64,000 nucleotides of DNA from assembly GCA_020845895.1 (NCBI GenBank), contig JADLEX010000053.1, positions 62,001 to 126,000 on the forward strand. The letters run 5' to 3'. The translations under genes were made by a program, and so were the position numbers. Shown one piece after another: positions 44,358 to 52,558 of this stretch (positions are counted from its first letter, which is position 1; each line of letters starts with the position of its first letter). This stretch comes from Deltaproteobacteria bacterium. GTDB lineage: Bacteria > Lernaellota > Lernaellaia > JACKCT01. The notes under the pieces are model-generated. The model did no database searches. It saw nothing but the letters and a program-made list of their open reading frames with translations, and was not told the origin of the DNA.

Positions 44358-45429
44358 AGCCGATGAGATCCTCTTCCACCTGCTGCGTGCCGTGCCAAAC
44401 CTTCAGGCGCACCACGGGGTTCTCCTCGTCGGTCGCGTCGATGTGCACGTACGTGCGCGTAACGCGCCGCCCGAGGTTTGAGGCATCGAGCGAGATCAAG
44501 TCGGTCCACGTTCCCGCGTTCAGGTACTCGCCATACGCGCCGAAGCGCCGATGCCCGTATTTGTGCGTATGGCCGAAGATGACGTATCGGTACTTCGTCT
44601 TCTTCAGGATCTCATCCGCGCCCTCCTCCATCGAGGCATGTCCGTACGCGTTGGCCATGCGTCGCCACGACAGGCGGAACTCGCGCCGCGTAACGGGGTC
44701 GCGCGAGAGGCGGTTGCGCACCCAGAACCGGACGATGCCCGTGAGCTGATGCCAGAAAAAGACGTGGTCGTTGATGAACGCGTACTTCAGGTAGATGCGA
44801 AAGGGGCGGATCTTGTTGATGTAGGGCCGTGTTTTCTTGAGCGGACTGATGTACTGCATGACGAAGCGGCTGACCGGCGGCATTCGCAGGATGCGCTCGC
44901 CGTGCGCGTCGCGATAAAAAAAGTTCCGCGTACTGAAGGCGTTGAGAAACTCGTGCTGATGTCCGTGCGCGACGTGGACGACGCCGAAGCTGTAATCGTT
45001 GTCGAAAAATCGGATGTCGCCGCCGATGCGCCGGGCGACTTCGTCGCGCACCGCGGGCCACAGCAGAGCGGCGTCGTGGTTGCCCACGAGAAACACCACG
45101 CGCTTTCCGGGACGCGAGGCGAAATCGGCAACCGCATCGAAAACCTTGGCGTGACCGGCGATGATCCGTTGAAGCTTCCACAACGCGGTCTGCTCGGTCT
45201 CGCGGTCGGTGACCAGATCTCCGTCATAGACGTCGAGGAACTCGAAGAAGTCGCCGTTGAAGATCAGCTCGACGTCGTCGTGGTAGTGGCGGCGCCCCCC
45301 GTAGTACTCGAGAAATTCGACGAACTTGTCGCCCTGATGGAAGTCCTCGCGCTCATTGAGACCGCCTTCGGCGTCGACGCGCCCGCGTCCGAGATGAAAA
45401 TCGCTGACGACGAGCTTGATCCGCCTCAT
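44356..45429 (-). CDS. Calcineurin-like metallophosphoesterase
   Basis: A 357-residue phosphoesterase. Start MRRIKLVVSDFHLGRG at 45429 opens the metal-binding strand; the upstream ATG at 45453 would add an out-of-fold tail. The family motifs are in order: SDFHLG, FNGDFFEFLD, LVGNHDAALL, AHGHQHEFLN and FGHTHKYG. A middle insert (about 185-260, RPYINKIRPFRIYLKYAF) is amphipathic and basic, and may contact membranes, as in LpxH-type UDP-diacylglucosamine hydrolases. LpxH function is therefore possible but not shown. No signal peptide. Divergent from hpt across 95 bp. Confidence 0.85.
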   Translation of the reverse strand: MRRIKLVVSDFHLGRGRVDAEGGLNEREDFHQGDKFVEFLEYYGGRRHYHDDVELIFNGDFFEFLDVYDGDLVTDRETEQTALWKLQRIIAGHAKVFDAVADFASRPGKRVVFLVGNHDAALLWPAVRDEVARRIGGDIRFFDNDYSFGVVHVAHGHQHEFLNAFSTRNFFYRDAHGERILRMPPVSRFVMQYISPLKKTRPYINKIRPFRIYLKYAFINDHVFFWHQLTGIVRFWVRNRLSRDPVTRREFRLSWRRMANAYGHASMEEGADEILKKTKYRYVIFGHTHKYGHRRFGAYGEYLNAGTWTDLISLDASNLGRRVTRTYVHIDATDEENPVVRLKVWHGTQQVEEDLIG

Positions 45430-45469
45430 TTCAGACGCGCTCCCGCTTCGCATCGCCGGTCGATTTTTC

Positions 45470-45497
45470 TTGCAATTCGACCGAAAAGATCCAAGAT
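45470..45497 (+). promoter_or_regulatory. Weak candidate promoter of hpt
   Basis: TTGCAA (45470-45475), 16-bp spacer, CAAGAT (45492-45497). The start would be near 45504, 21 nt before ATG 45525. TTGCAA is its own reverse complement, so the divergent gene could share it, but no minus -10 is clear. Confidence 0.28.
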
Positions 45498-45524
45498 GGG
45501 AACCGGAACGACGCGCGGAAGCTC

Positions 45525-46052
45525 ATGCCTCTCCCCGATGGATTTTTTCTATATCTGGGCCGCCAACGCATCGCGGGACGCGTTCGGGAACTGGCCCGCC
45601 TGATCGCGCGGGATTCCGATCCCGAACGGCTGATCGTCGTCGGCATCCTGCAGGGTGCCGCGCCGTTTTGCGCCGATCTCGCGCGCGAGTTGGACGGGCG
45701 GGTTCGATACGATTTCCTCCGTCTCGCCAGTTACGGCGACGAAACCACGTCCAGCGGGCGGGTGCGACTGGTGCATGATCGACAGACGGATGTCGAAAAT
45801 CAAGACGTGATCCTGGTCGACGACATCTTCGACACGGGATTGACGCTGCGATTCGCGACCGACCATCTGGGTTCTCACGGCGCGCGGAGCGTACGCGCGG
45901 TGACGCTGCTCGCCAAGGGGCATGGGAGTCCGGACCACTTCCGCGCCCACTGGATCGGGTTCGATGTGCCGCAGGGGTACTACATGGGATACGGCCTCGA
46001 TTTCGCAGGACGATACCGGGGATTGCCGGACATCTACCGAAGGGAGCCGTGA
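45525..46052 (+). CDS. hpt: Hypoxanthine phosphoribosyltransferase
   Basis: A 175-residue purine-salvage enzyme. The PRPP-binding loop VILVDDIFDTGLT is at about 95-107. GILQGAAPFCADL near residues 40-52 and the base-contacting end GYGLDFAGRYRGLPDIY match the HGPRT family. It converts hypoxanthine (and probably guanine) to IMP/GMP with PRPP in the cytosol. GGAAG precedes ATG 45525. Its stop overlaps the next start by one base (TGATG), so a purine-salvage gene leads the sugar operon; the functional link is unclear. Confidence 0.92.
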   Translation: MPLPDGFFLYLGRQRIAGRVRELARLIARDSDPERLIVVGILQGAAPFCADLARELDGRVRYDFLRLASYGDETTSSGRVRLVHDRQTDVENQDVILVDDIFDTGLTLRFATDHLGSHGARSVRAVTLLAKGHGSPDHFRAHWIGFDVPQGYYMGYGLDFAGRYRGLPDIYRREP

Positions 46053-47014
46053 TGACACGCCCGCTCTCCGTCACCGTGGCGGCAGTCGACCTGGGCGGTA
46101 CCGCCATCAAGGCCGGGCTCTTCGACGGTCACGGCCATGCGCTCGCCGAAAAGCGCGTGCCCACCGGCGACGACCTGCGCGCGGAAGCGATCGCCGACGC
46201 CATCGTGAGCGTCGTCCGCGACGTTTGCGGCACGCACGCGACCGCCGGCCTCGGGATCGGAGTGCCGGGAGGCGTCTACGCCGACGGCCGCACGGTCAGC
46301 CAGGCGCCGCAGTTTCCGTTGTGGAAAGACGTCGATCTCGCGTCGATGTTGGAGGAACGCCTCGCCTGCCCCGTCGCCCTCGACAACGACGCCAATCTCG
46401 CCGCGCTCGGCGAATCGTGGCTCGGCGCGGGGCGCGGCGTGCAGAATCTGGCCATGTACACGCTCGGAACGGGAATCGGCGGCGGGTTGATCCTTGCCGG
46501 GCGCGTATGGCGCGGTGCGTGGGGAATGGCGGGTGAGCTCGGCCACGTGACGATCGATCGCGACGGACCGCTTTGCGGATGCGGAAACCGCGGGTGCCTG
46601 GAATCGCAGGCCAACCTCAAGGCGGTCGTCGCACGCGGCGAAGACGCGTTGAATCACGGTCGATCCCCGATTTTGCGAGAAATCTCACGCGATCGACTTG
46701 ACCCTGTCACACCCGAGGCGATATACGACGCCGCGACGAGGGGATGTGCGACCTGCCGGGAGATTTTCGAGGATGTCGGAAGCTTTCTGGGCATCGCCGC
46801 GGCCGGGCTCCTCAACGTGCTCAACGTGGAGACGATCCTCGTGGGCGGCGGCATGAGCGGGGCCTGGGAGTTCATCGAGGATTCCCTGCGTCGCGAGATC
46901 CGCTCGCGGGCCTTTCGCGTCCCGGCCGAGATGGTCGTCGTCCGGCGGGCGGAGCTCGGCAATCGGGCCGGGCTGGTCGGCGCGGCGCGCATGGCGCTTC
47001 TCGACACCGCCTGA
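46052..47014 (+). CDS. ROK-family glucokinase
   Basis: A 320-residue sugar kinase. ATG 46052 is 5 nt after AGGGAG; the in-frame GTG at 46049 lies too close to that site. The ATP-binding VDLGGTAIKAGLF is near residues 10-22, DNDANLAALGES holds the catalytic Asp near 112, and GELGHVTID with the zinc site CGCGNRGC at about 174-181 gives the ROK signature. It phosphorylates glucose, or a related hexose or N-acetyl sugar, with ATP. The context of glgC and GH57 supports glucose. Coupled to hpt (1-nt overlap). Confidence 0.9.
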   Translation: MTRPLSVTVAAVDLGGTAIKAGLFDGHGHALAEKRVPTGDDLRAEAIADAIVSVVRDVCGTHATAGLGIGVPGGVYADGRTVSQAPQFPLWKDVDLASMLEERLACPVALDNDANLAALGESWLGAGRGVQNLAMYTLGTGIGGGLILAGRVWRGAWGMAGELGHVTIDRDGPLCGCGNRGCLESQANLKAVVARGEDALNHGRSPILREISRDRLDPVTPEAIYDAATRGCATCREIFEDVGSFLGIAAAGLLNVLNVETILVGGGMSGAWEFIEDSLRREIRSRAFRVPAEMVVVRRAELGNRAGLVGAARMALLDTA

Positions 47015-47038
47015 TTTTCAAAAACAAGGAGGCTTTCC

Positions 47039-48289
47039 GTGAACTCGCCCGTTCTGAACACCGCGGATATCCTGACGATGATCCTCGCCGGCGGAGAAGG
47101 CAGGCGGCTCTATCCCCTGACGGCGGAGCGCGCCAAGCCCGCCGTGCCTTTTGGCGGTCGCTACCGCATCATCGATTTTGTGCTGTCGAATTTCGTCAAC
47201 TCGGGCTTCTACCGCATCAAGGTGCTCACGCAGTACAAGTCCGACTCGCTCAACAAGCACCTCTCGCGCGGATGGAACCTCTCGACCATGGTCGGTCACT
47301 ACGTCGAGGCGGTGCCCCCGCAGCAGCGCATGGGTCCCGACTGGTTCAAGGGCTCGGCCGACGCGATCTACCAGAACATGAACCTCATCACGGATGAACG
47401 CCCGAAAATCGTGTGCGTGTTCGGCGCGGACCACATCTTCAAAATGGACGTTCGCCAGATGGTGCTGGTCCACCTCGCGATGCAGTCGGCGTGCACGATC
47501 GCGGCGATCCCCGTGCCGGTCGAGGAAGCGCGGTCCTTCGGCGTCATCGAGGTCGACGAAGACTGGAAGGTCGTGGGGTTTCAGGAAAAGCCGACGAAGC
47601 CCCGCGAGATCCCCGATCGCCCCGGCTGGGCGCTGGCCAGCATGGGCAACTACATTTTCGACATCGACCCGCTCGTGGACGTGCTCAAGCGCGACGCGAA
47701 GCGCGCCGACTCCAAGCACGACTTCGGCCAGGACATCCTGCCGACGCTTATGACCGAAGGGCGAATGTACGCCTACGACTTTTCGAAGAATCGCGTCCCC
47801 GGCATGCACGACCGCGAGGTCGGCTACTGGCGCGACGTGGGGGACCTCGACGCCTACTTCGCCGCGAACATGGACCTGGTTTCGGTCACGCCCGTGATCG
47901 ACATCCACAATCAGGCGTGGCCGATCCACACCTTCGCGCATCCCGCCGCGCCCGCCAAATTCGTTTTCGCCGACGACGAGCACAAGCGCATGGGCGTGGC
48001 GACCGACTCGCTCGTGAGCGAGGGGTGTATCGTCTCCGGCGGACGGCTCAATCGATGCGTGCTGTCGCGCTTTGTGCGCGTGAATTCCTATTCCAAGGTC
48101 GAGCACTCCATCTTGCTCGACGAGGTGGTGATCGGCCGCCATGCGCAAGTGCGAAACGCGATCATCGACAAACACGCGCACATCAAACCGGGGGCGAAAA
48201 TCGGATTCGACGACGCGGCCGACCGGGCCCGCTTCCACGTGACAAAAAAGGGCATCATCGTGGTTCCCAAAGGCGCCGTGGTCGACTAA
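47039..48289 (+). CDS. glgC: Glucose-1-phosphate adenylyltransferase
   Basis: A 416-residue ADP-glucose pyrophosphorylase, the first committed step of glycogen synthesis. GTG 47039 has the excellent site AAGGAGG (47027-47032). The opening LAGGEGRRLYPLTAERAKPA, then RIIDFVLSNFVNSG, is the catalytic signature. AKVFGAD-type metal region appears as VCVFGADHIFKMD, and FQEKPTKPREIP carries the substrate lysine. The C-terminal 120 residues are a left-handed beta-helix domain (VSEGCIVSGG, VNSYSKVEHSIL). It lies 24 bp after the glucokinase. No glgA or glgB is in the window. Confidence 0.93.
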   Translation: MNSPVLNTADILTMILAGGEGRRLYPLTAERAKPAVPFGGRYRIIDFVLSNFVNSGFYRIKVLTQYKSDSLNKHLSRGWNLSTMVGHYVEAVPPQQRMGPDWFKGSADAIYQNMNLITDERPKIVCVFGADHIFKMDVRQMVLVHLAMQSACTIAAIPVPVEEARSFGVIEVDEDWKVVGFQEKPTKPREIPDRPGWALASMGNYIFDIDPLVDVLKRDAKRADSKHDFGQDILPTLMTEGRMYAYDFSKNRVPGMHDREVGYWRDVGDLDAYFAANMDLVSVTPVIDIHNQAWPIHTFAHPAAPAKFVFADDEHKRMGVATDSLVSEGCIVSGGRLNRCVLSRFVRVNSYSKVEHSILLDEVVIGRHAQVRNAIIDKHAHIKPGAKIGFDDAADRARFHVTKKGIIVVPKGAVVD

Positions 48290-48313
48290 AGATCGTCGAA
48301 CTGACCGAATACG

Positions 48314-48343
48314 TGGCCGCGTCATTGACAACTGGCGCGGCCA
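48314..48343 (+). repeat. 8-bp palindrome arms flanking a -35 element
   Basis: TGGCCGCG (48314-48321) and CGCGGCCA (48336-48343), with the TTGACA -35 box of the GH57 promoter in the 14-nt centre. It has no T-run, so a repressor operator is more likely than a terminator. Confidence 0.45.
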
Positions 48344-48353
48344 TGCCCTAAAT
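48325..48353 (+). promoter_or_regulatory. Promoter of the GH57/galT operon
   Basis: TTGACA (48325-48330, perfect), 17-bp spacer, CTAAAT (48348-48353). The start is expected near 48360, 28 nt before GTG 48388. The -35 box lies between palindrome arms at 48314-48343. Confidence 0.5.
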
Positions 48354-48387
48354 CCGCGCCGATTTCCCGAGCCAGGAGCCGTCAGGC

Positions 48388-50517
48388 GTGAAAAACCCCG
48401 TCACCTTCTGCATCGCGCTGCACAATCACCAACCCGTGGGGAACTTTGGTCACGTCTTCGACGACGCGTTCCGAAAGAGCTATGCGCCGTTTCTCGACGT
48501 CTTGCACAACCATCCGACCGTCCGCGTCTCGCTGCACACCTCCGGACCCCTGCTCGATTGGATGGAAGAGCATCAGCCCGGCTACCTCAAGCGACTCAAG
48601 TCTTTCGTCGATGCCGGGCGCGTCGAAATTCTCGGCGGCGGATACTACGAGCCGATCCTCACGATCATTCCCCGGCGCGACGCGGCGATGCAGATCGAGA
48701 CCATGGCCGCGTTCGTGAAACGCCGCTTCGGTCGCCGCCCTCGCGGAATCTGGCTCACCGAGCGCATCTGGGAACCGGGGCTGCCCGAACTGCTCGCGGA
48801 AAACGGCGTGGAATACACCCTGCTCGACGAGAGTCACTTCCGCGCATCCGGTGTCGAGCCCGACGCGATGATCGGCCACTACGTCGCCGAAAAACTCGGC
48901 CGCGCGGTGCACATCTTTCCGATCCGCAAGGACCTGCGTTACGCGATTCCCTTCGCCGAACCGGAAAAGACGGTCGAGATCCTGAAAAAGCTGGGCGAGG
49001 CGTCACCCGGAACGTGCGTAACCTACGGCGACGACGGCGAGAAATTCGGACTGTGGCCGAACACCTACGACTGGGTTTACGAACGCAGGTGGCTCGAAAA
49101 ATTCTTCGACGAACTCGCGAAAAACTCCGATTGGCTGACGACGGCCACGCTGTCCGAGGCGTTCGACCGCGTGCCCGCCACGGGACGCTCTTACCTGCCC
49201 GCGACCAGCTATCACGAAATGACCCAGTGGGCGCTGCCGACCGAGGCCGGCGTCGCGCTGGAGAAGCTCGGTGAGGATCTGAAAAAACGCGGTGAGTGGG
49301 AGCAGTCGGAGCGCTTTATCCGCGGCGGATTCTGGGACAACTTCCTGGTGAAATACGACGAGGCGAACAGGCTTCACAAGCGCATGTTGCGCGTGTCCGA
49401 AAAAATCGCTCGTTGCCCGGAGGTCAGCGCTCACACGACGCTTGCGATGACGGCCCTGATGAAGGGCCAGTGCAACTGCGCCTACTGGCACGGCCTCTTC
49501 GGCGGACTGTATCTCAATTATCTGCGCGACGCCGTCACGCGCCATCTGGCGCAGGCCGAAAGCTACGCCGACCTCATGCTCCACGGCGGCGCTTCGAGCG
49601 CGCGGGTCGAGGTCGCCGACTTCGATCTCGACGGTCGCCACGACGTGATTCTCGAATCGCCGTGGTATCGCGCCGTCGTCAATCCGGCGGACGGCGGCAC
49701 GCTCGCCGATCTCGTGCTCGTCCGACAGAATTTCGACATCACGAACGTCATGACGCGTCGCCGCGAGATTTATCACGAGCGCGTGCGGCAGGCTTCGACC
49801 GCGACGAGCGACGGCGTCGTCAGTGCGCACGACATGATTGTCGCGAAGGAAACCGGCCTCGAAGAATATCTGCGTTACGACCGGCACACCCGCGTGGCGT
49901 TTCGCGACCGTGCGTTCGCCGAGATTCCGACTCTGGACCAGACGCTTTCGGACATCCCGGAATCCGTCGGTCGCCTCGCCGATCTGCGCTATGACTTTTC
50001 CGTCGGCCCGGACTCGGATTCGCCCCGCGCGCGCCTCGTCGCCTCGACCGAAATCTCGGCGGACGGCGTCGCCGCGCCGATCCGCATCGAAAAGGAATTT
50101 CGCGTCGCGGCCGACACGCCCGAGTTCGTTGTGAGCTATCGCTGGACGAATACCGGCGCGACGGCGGTGCGTTTCGTGTGGGCCGCGGAGATGAATTTTA
50201 CGCTGCTCGCCGCGGACGCTTCCGACCGATGGGTCACCGTCAACGGGCTGCGTCACTCGCCGCGCGAATCGTTTGACGCAACGACGTCGCTGGTCGCGCT
50301 TCACGACGGCTGGCAGGACTTCACCATGTCCGTGGATCTCGACTCGAAGGCCACGCTTCGACAGTACCCGATCGAGACCGTCTCCCAGTCGGAGGCCGGA
50401 TTCGAGCGGACGTATCAGGGCACCTGCCTCGTCGTTTATCTAACCGTGGCGATCGAACCGGGTCGCGCCGCGACCGCGTCCTTCACGTTCACGGTTCTCA
50501 CCGGCGCGAAGGACTGA
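48388..50517 (+). CDS. GH57 4-alpha-glucanotransferase / alpha-amylase
   Basis: A 709-residue glycoside hydrolase family 57 protein. It starts FCIALHNHQPVGNFG with the conserved His-His pair. The nucleophile is E125 in IWLTERIWEP and the acid/base D215 in YGDDGEKFG. Residues 300-410 form the helical DUF1925-like domain (WALPTEAGVA, NCAYWHGLFGG). The last 280 residues are a beta-rich DUF1926-like domain (WAAEMNFTLLAAD). Members transfer or hydrolyse alpha-1,4-glucan segments. No signal peptide is seen, so it acts on intracellular glycogen. GTG 48388 follows AGGAG. Galactose-1-phosphate uridylyltransferase starts 4 bp later. Confidence 0.9.
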   Translation: MKNPVTFCIALHNHQPVGNFGHVFDDAFRKSYAPFLDVLHNHPTVRVSLHTSGPLLDWMEEHQPGYLKRLKSFVDAGRVEILGGGYYEPILTIIPRRDAAMQIETMAAFVKRRFGRRPRGIWLTERIWEPGLPELLAENGVEYTLLDESHFRASGVEPDAMIGHYVAEKLGRAVHIFPIRKDLRYAIPFAEPEKTVEILKKLGEASPGTCVTYGDDGEKFGLWPNTYDWVYERRWLEKFFDELAKNSDWLTTATLSEAFDRVPATGRSYLPATSYHEMTQWALPTEAGVALEKLGEDLKKRGEWEQSERFIRGGFWDNFLVKYDEANRLHKRMLRVSEKIARCPEVSAHTTLAMTALMKGQCNCAYWHGLFGGLYLNYLRDAVTRHLAQAESYADLMLHGGASSARVEVADFDLDGRHDVILESPWYRAVVNPADGGTLADLVLVRQNFDITNVMTRRREIYHERVRQASTATSDGVVSAHDMIVAKETGLEEYLRYDRHTRVAFRDRAFAEIPTLDQTLSDIPESVGRLADLRYDFSVGPDSDSPRARLVASTEISADGVAAPIRIEKEFRVAADTPEFVVSYRWTNTGATAVRFVWAAEMNFTLLAADASDRWVTVNGLRHSPRESFDATTSLVALHDGWQDFTMSVDLDSKATLRQYPIETVSQSEAGFERTYQGTCLVVYLTVAIEPGRAATASFTFTVLTGAKD

Positions 50518-50521
50518 GAAC

Positions 50522-51535
50522 GTGAGCGAGGCGCACCCGGCACGCGCCCAGATCCGCGTCGATCCTTTCGGCGGACATCGCGTCATCCTCGCTCCCGACC
50601 GGGCCAATCGACCATACGCCTACGCAAAGCCCGAGCCGCCGGTCGAGCGCGGCGAATGTCCGTTCTGCCCCGGCAAGGAACACGAAACGCCGCCGGAAAT
50701 CTTCGCACTTCGCGACAACGCGCCGAATACACCCGGGTGGCGTTCGCGGGTCGTTCCGAACAAGTTCCCCGCCCTCAATCACGCGGCCGACATCACGGAA
50801 GTGGGCGCGCCGTGGGAACACATCGAGCCGGGCCTCGGCGCGCACGAGGTGCTGATCGAGCACTCCGACCATCATTGGACTTGGGCGGATGCGAGCGTTG
50901 AGGAAGCCCTGCGGGTGCTGACGATCCTGAGAGACCGCGCCGCCGCCCACGCGCACGAGGTGCGATGGGCGTACACGCAGATCTTTCGCAACGAGGGCCG
51001 TGAAGCGGGCGCGTCGCTCGCCCACCCGCACACGCAGATTCTGTCGCTGCCCTTTGTCCCGCTTCCGCTCGTGCGGGAAACCGAAAGTTTCGGTGCACAC
51101 CACGCGACAACGGGGCGCTGCCTGATGTGCGACGTGATCGAACGTGAGCGCGAATCGGGCGTGCGTTGGATCACCGGCGTTGGGTGCGCAGCGGCGTTTG
51201 CGCCCTTCGCGCCGCGTTTCGCCTACGAAACGTGGATTGCGCCGACGGTTCACGAAGCGCGGTTCGAAGAGTCGGCGGATGAGGTGCTCGCGGATGCCGC
51301 CCAAATCCTGATCGACCTGGCGCGGCGGATGCGCCGCGTGCTCTGGCGATTTGATCACAACTGGGTCTTGCACACGCAACCCCAAAATCCTTTACTGCCG
51401 GGCGTGTTTCACTGGCACATCGAATGGACGACGCGCCTCGGGCGCGCCGCGGGATTCGAGCGGGCGACCGACACGTACATCAACTCCGTGCCGCCCGAGG
51501 TCGCCGCCGCATCGCTACGCGCGGCGGGAGCGTGA
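50522..51535 (+). CDS. galT: Galactose-1-phosphate uridylyltransferase
   Basis: A 337-residue HIT-superfamily enzyme of the Leloir pathway, exchanging UMP between UDP-glucose and galactose-1-phosphate. GTG 50522 opens MSEAHPARAQIRVDPFGG. Zinc ligands are in GECPFCPGKEHE. The active-site HxH lies in SLAHPHTQILSLP near residues 167-170. FHWHIEW near the C-terminus is the second zinc/uridine site. galE and galK are not in the window, so it may link UDP-sugars to the glycan genes rather than serve galactose catabolism. Only 4 bp from GH57 and 9 bp from fabH. Confidence 0.9.
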   Translation: MSEAHPARAQIRVDPFGGHRVILAPDRANRPYAYAKPEPPVERGECPFCPGKEHETPPEIFALRDNAPNTPGWRSRVVPNKFPALNHAADITEVGAPWEHIEPGLGAHEVLIEHSDHHWTWADASVEEALRVLTILRDRAAAHAHEVRWAYTQIFRNEGREAGASLAHPHTQILSLPFVPLPLVRETESFGAHHATTGRCLMCDVIERERESGVRWITGVGCAAAFAPFAPRFAYETWIAPTVHEARFEESADEVLADAAQILIDLARRMRRVLWRFDHNWVLHTQPQNPLLPGVFHWHIEWTTRLGRAAGFERATDTYINSVPPEVAAASLRAAGA

Positions 51536-51544
51536 GGTGAAGAT

Positions 51545-52546
51545 ATGAGTGTTTGCTCGAAGGTCACCGGCGTCGGGTTTTTTGTGCCCGACCGAGTAGT
51601 CACGAACGACGACTTGTCGGCGTTGATCGACACCAGCGACGAGTGGATCCATCAGCGCACGGGCATCAGAGCGCGCCGCCATGCGCCGGACGGCATGACG
51701 AACGTCGACATGGCCGAGATCGCCGCGAAGCACGCGATGGACGAGGCGGGTATCGGCCCGGGCGACATCGACCTGCTGATCGCGGCGACGCTTTCGCCCG
51801 ACTACTCGTTTCCCAGCAACGCACCGTTCATCCAGCGGCGGCTCGGCCTCGGGCCGGTGGCGGCCATCGACGTGCGCAACCAGTGCACCGGATTCCTCTA
51901 CAGCATCGCGGTCGCCGATGCGTACATCCGAACCGGACGGGCACGCCGAGTGCTCGTGATCGGCTCGGAGGTCCAGAGCGGCGGCCTCGACTTCGACTCG
52001 CGATCGCGCGACATCGCGGTCATCTTCGGCGACGGCGCGGGCGCGTTCGTGATGGAGGCGGGCGATTCGTCCGATGGCAAGGGCGTACTGGCGGTGGCGC
52101 TGCACGGCGACGGCACGCACGCCGAAGACCTTTGGACGGATGCCGAACGCAGCTACGAGCATCCGCGCCTCACGATGGAGATGTACGAGTCGGGCGCGGT
52201 GTGGCCGAAGATGCGCGGACGCGCCGTGTTCATCCAGGCGGTCAAGGAACTGCCCGAGATCATCAACGAGGTGCTCGCGAAGACCGGCCACGCGCTCGAC
52301 GACGTGGACTGCTTTGCGTTTCATCAGGCGAATCTGCGCATCAACCAGTGGGTCGGCTCGTCGATGAACATTCCCGACGAGAAGATCTTCAACAACATCG
52401 AGCGTTACGGAAACACCACGGCCGCGACGATTCCCGGCGTGATTTTCGAGGCCCGCGCTTCCGGCCTGATCCACGACGGGTCGCTGGTCGTCGCGGCGGC
52501 GTTCGGCGCGGGGTTCACCTCCGCGGCCATTACGATTCGATTCTGA
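51545..52546 (+). CDS. fabH: Beta-ketoacyl-ACP synthase III
   Basis: A 333-residue thiolase-fold enzyme that condenses acetyl-CoA with malonyl-ACP to start fatty-acid synthesis. The complete Cys-His-Asn triad is present: C114 in RNQCTGFLY, H260 in AFHQANLRIN and N290 in ERYGNTTAATIP. GDGAGAFVM and the closing AAFGAGFTSAAITIRF fit FabH. It lies 9 bp after galT and 12 bp before a degenerate paralogue. Because it sits at the end of a sugar operon instead of the usual plsX-fabH-fabD cluster, it may be a secondary copy for a special acyl chain (inference). Confidence 0.9.
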   Translation: MSVCSKVTGVGFFVPDRVVTNDDLSALIDTSDEWIHQRTGIRARRHAPDGMTNVDMAEIAAKHAMDEAGIGPGDIDLLIAATLSPDYSFPSNAPFIQRRLGLGPVAAIDVRNQCTGFLYSIAVADAYIRTGRARRVLVIGSEVQSGGLDFDSRSRDIAVIFGDGAGAFVMEAGDSSDGKGVLAVALHGDGTHAEDLWTDAERSYEHPRLTMEMYESGAVWPKMRGRAVFIQAVKELPEIINEVLAKTGHALDDVDCFAFHQANLRINQWVGSSMNIPDEKIFNNIERYGNTTAATIPGVIFEARASGLIHDGSLVVAAAFGAGFTSAAITIRF

Positions 52547-52558
52547 TCGGGGCACAAA

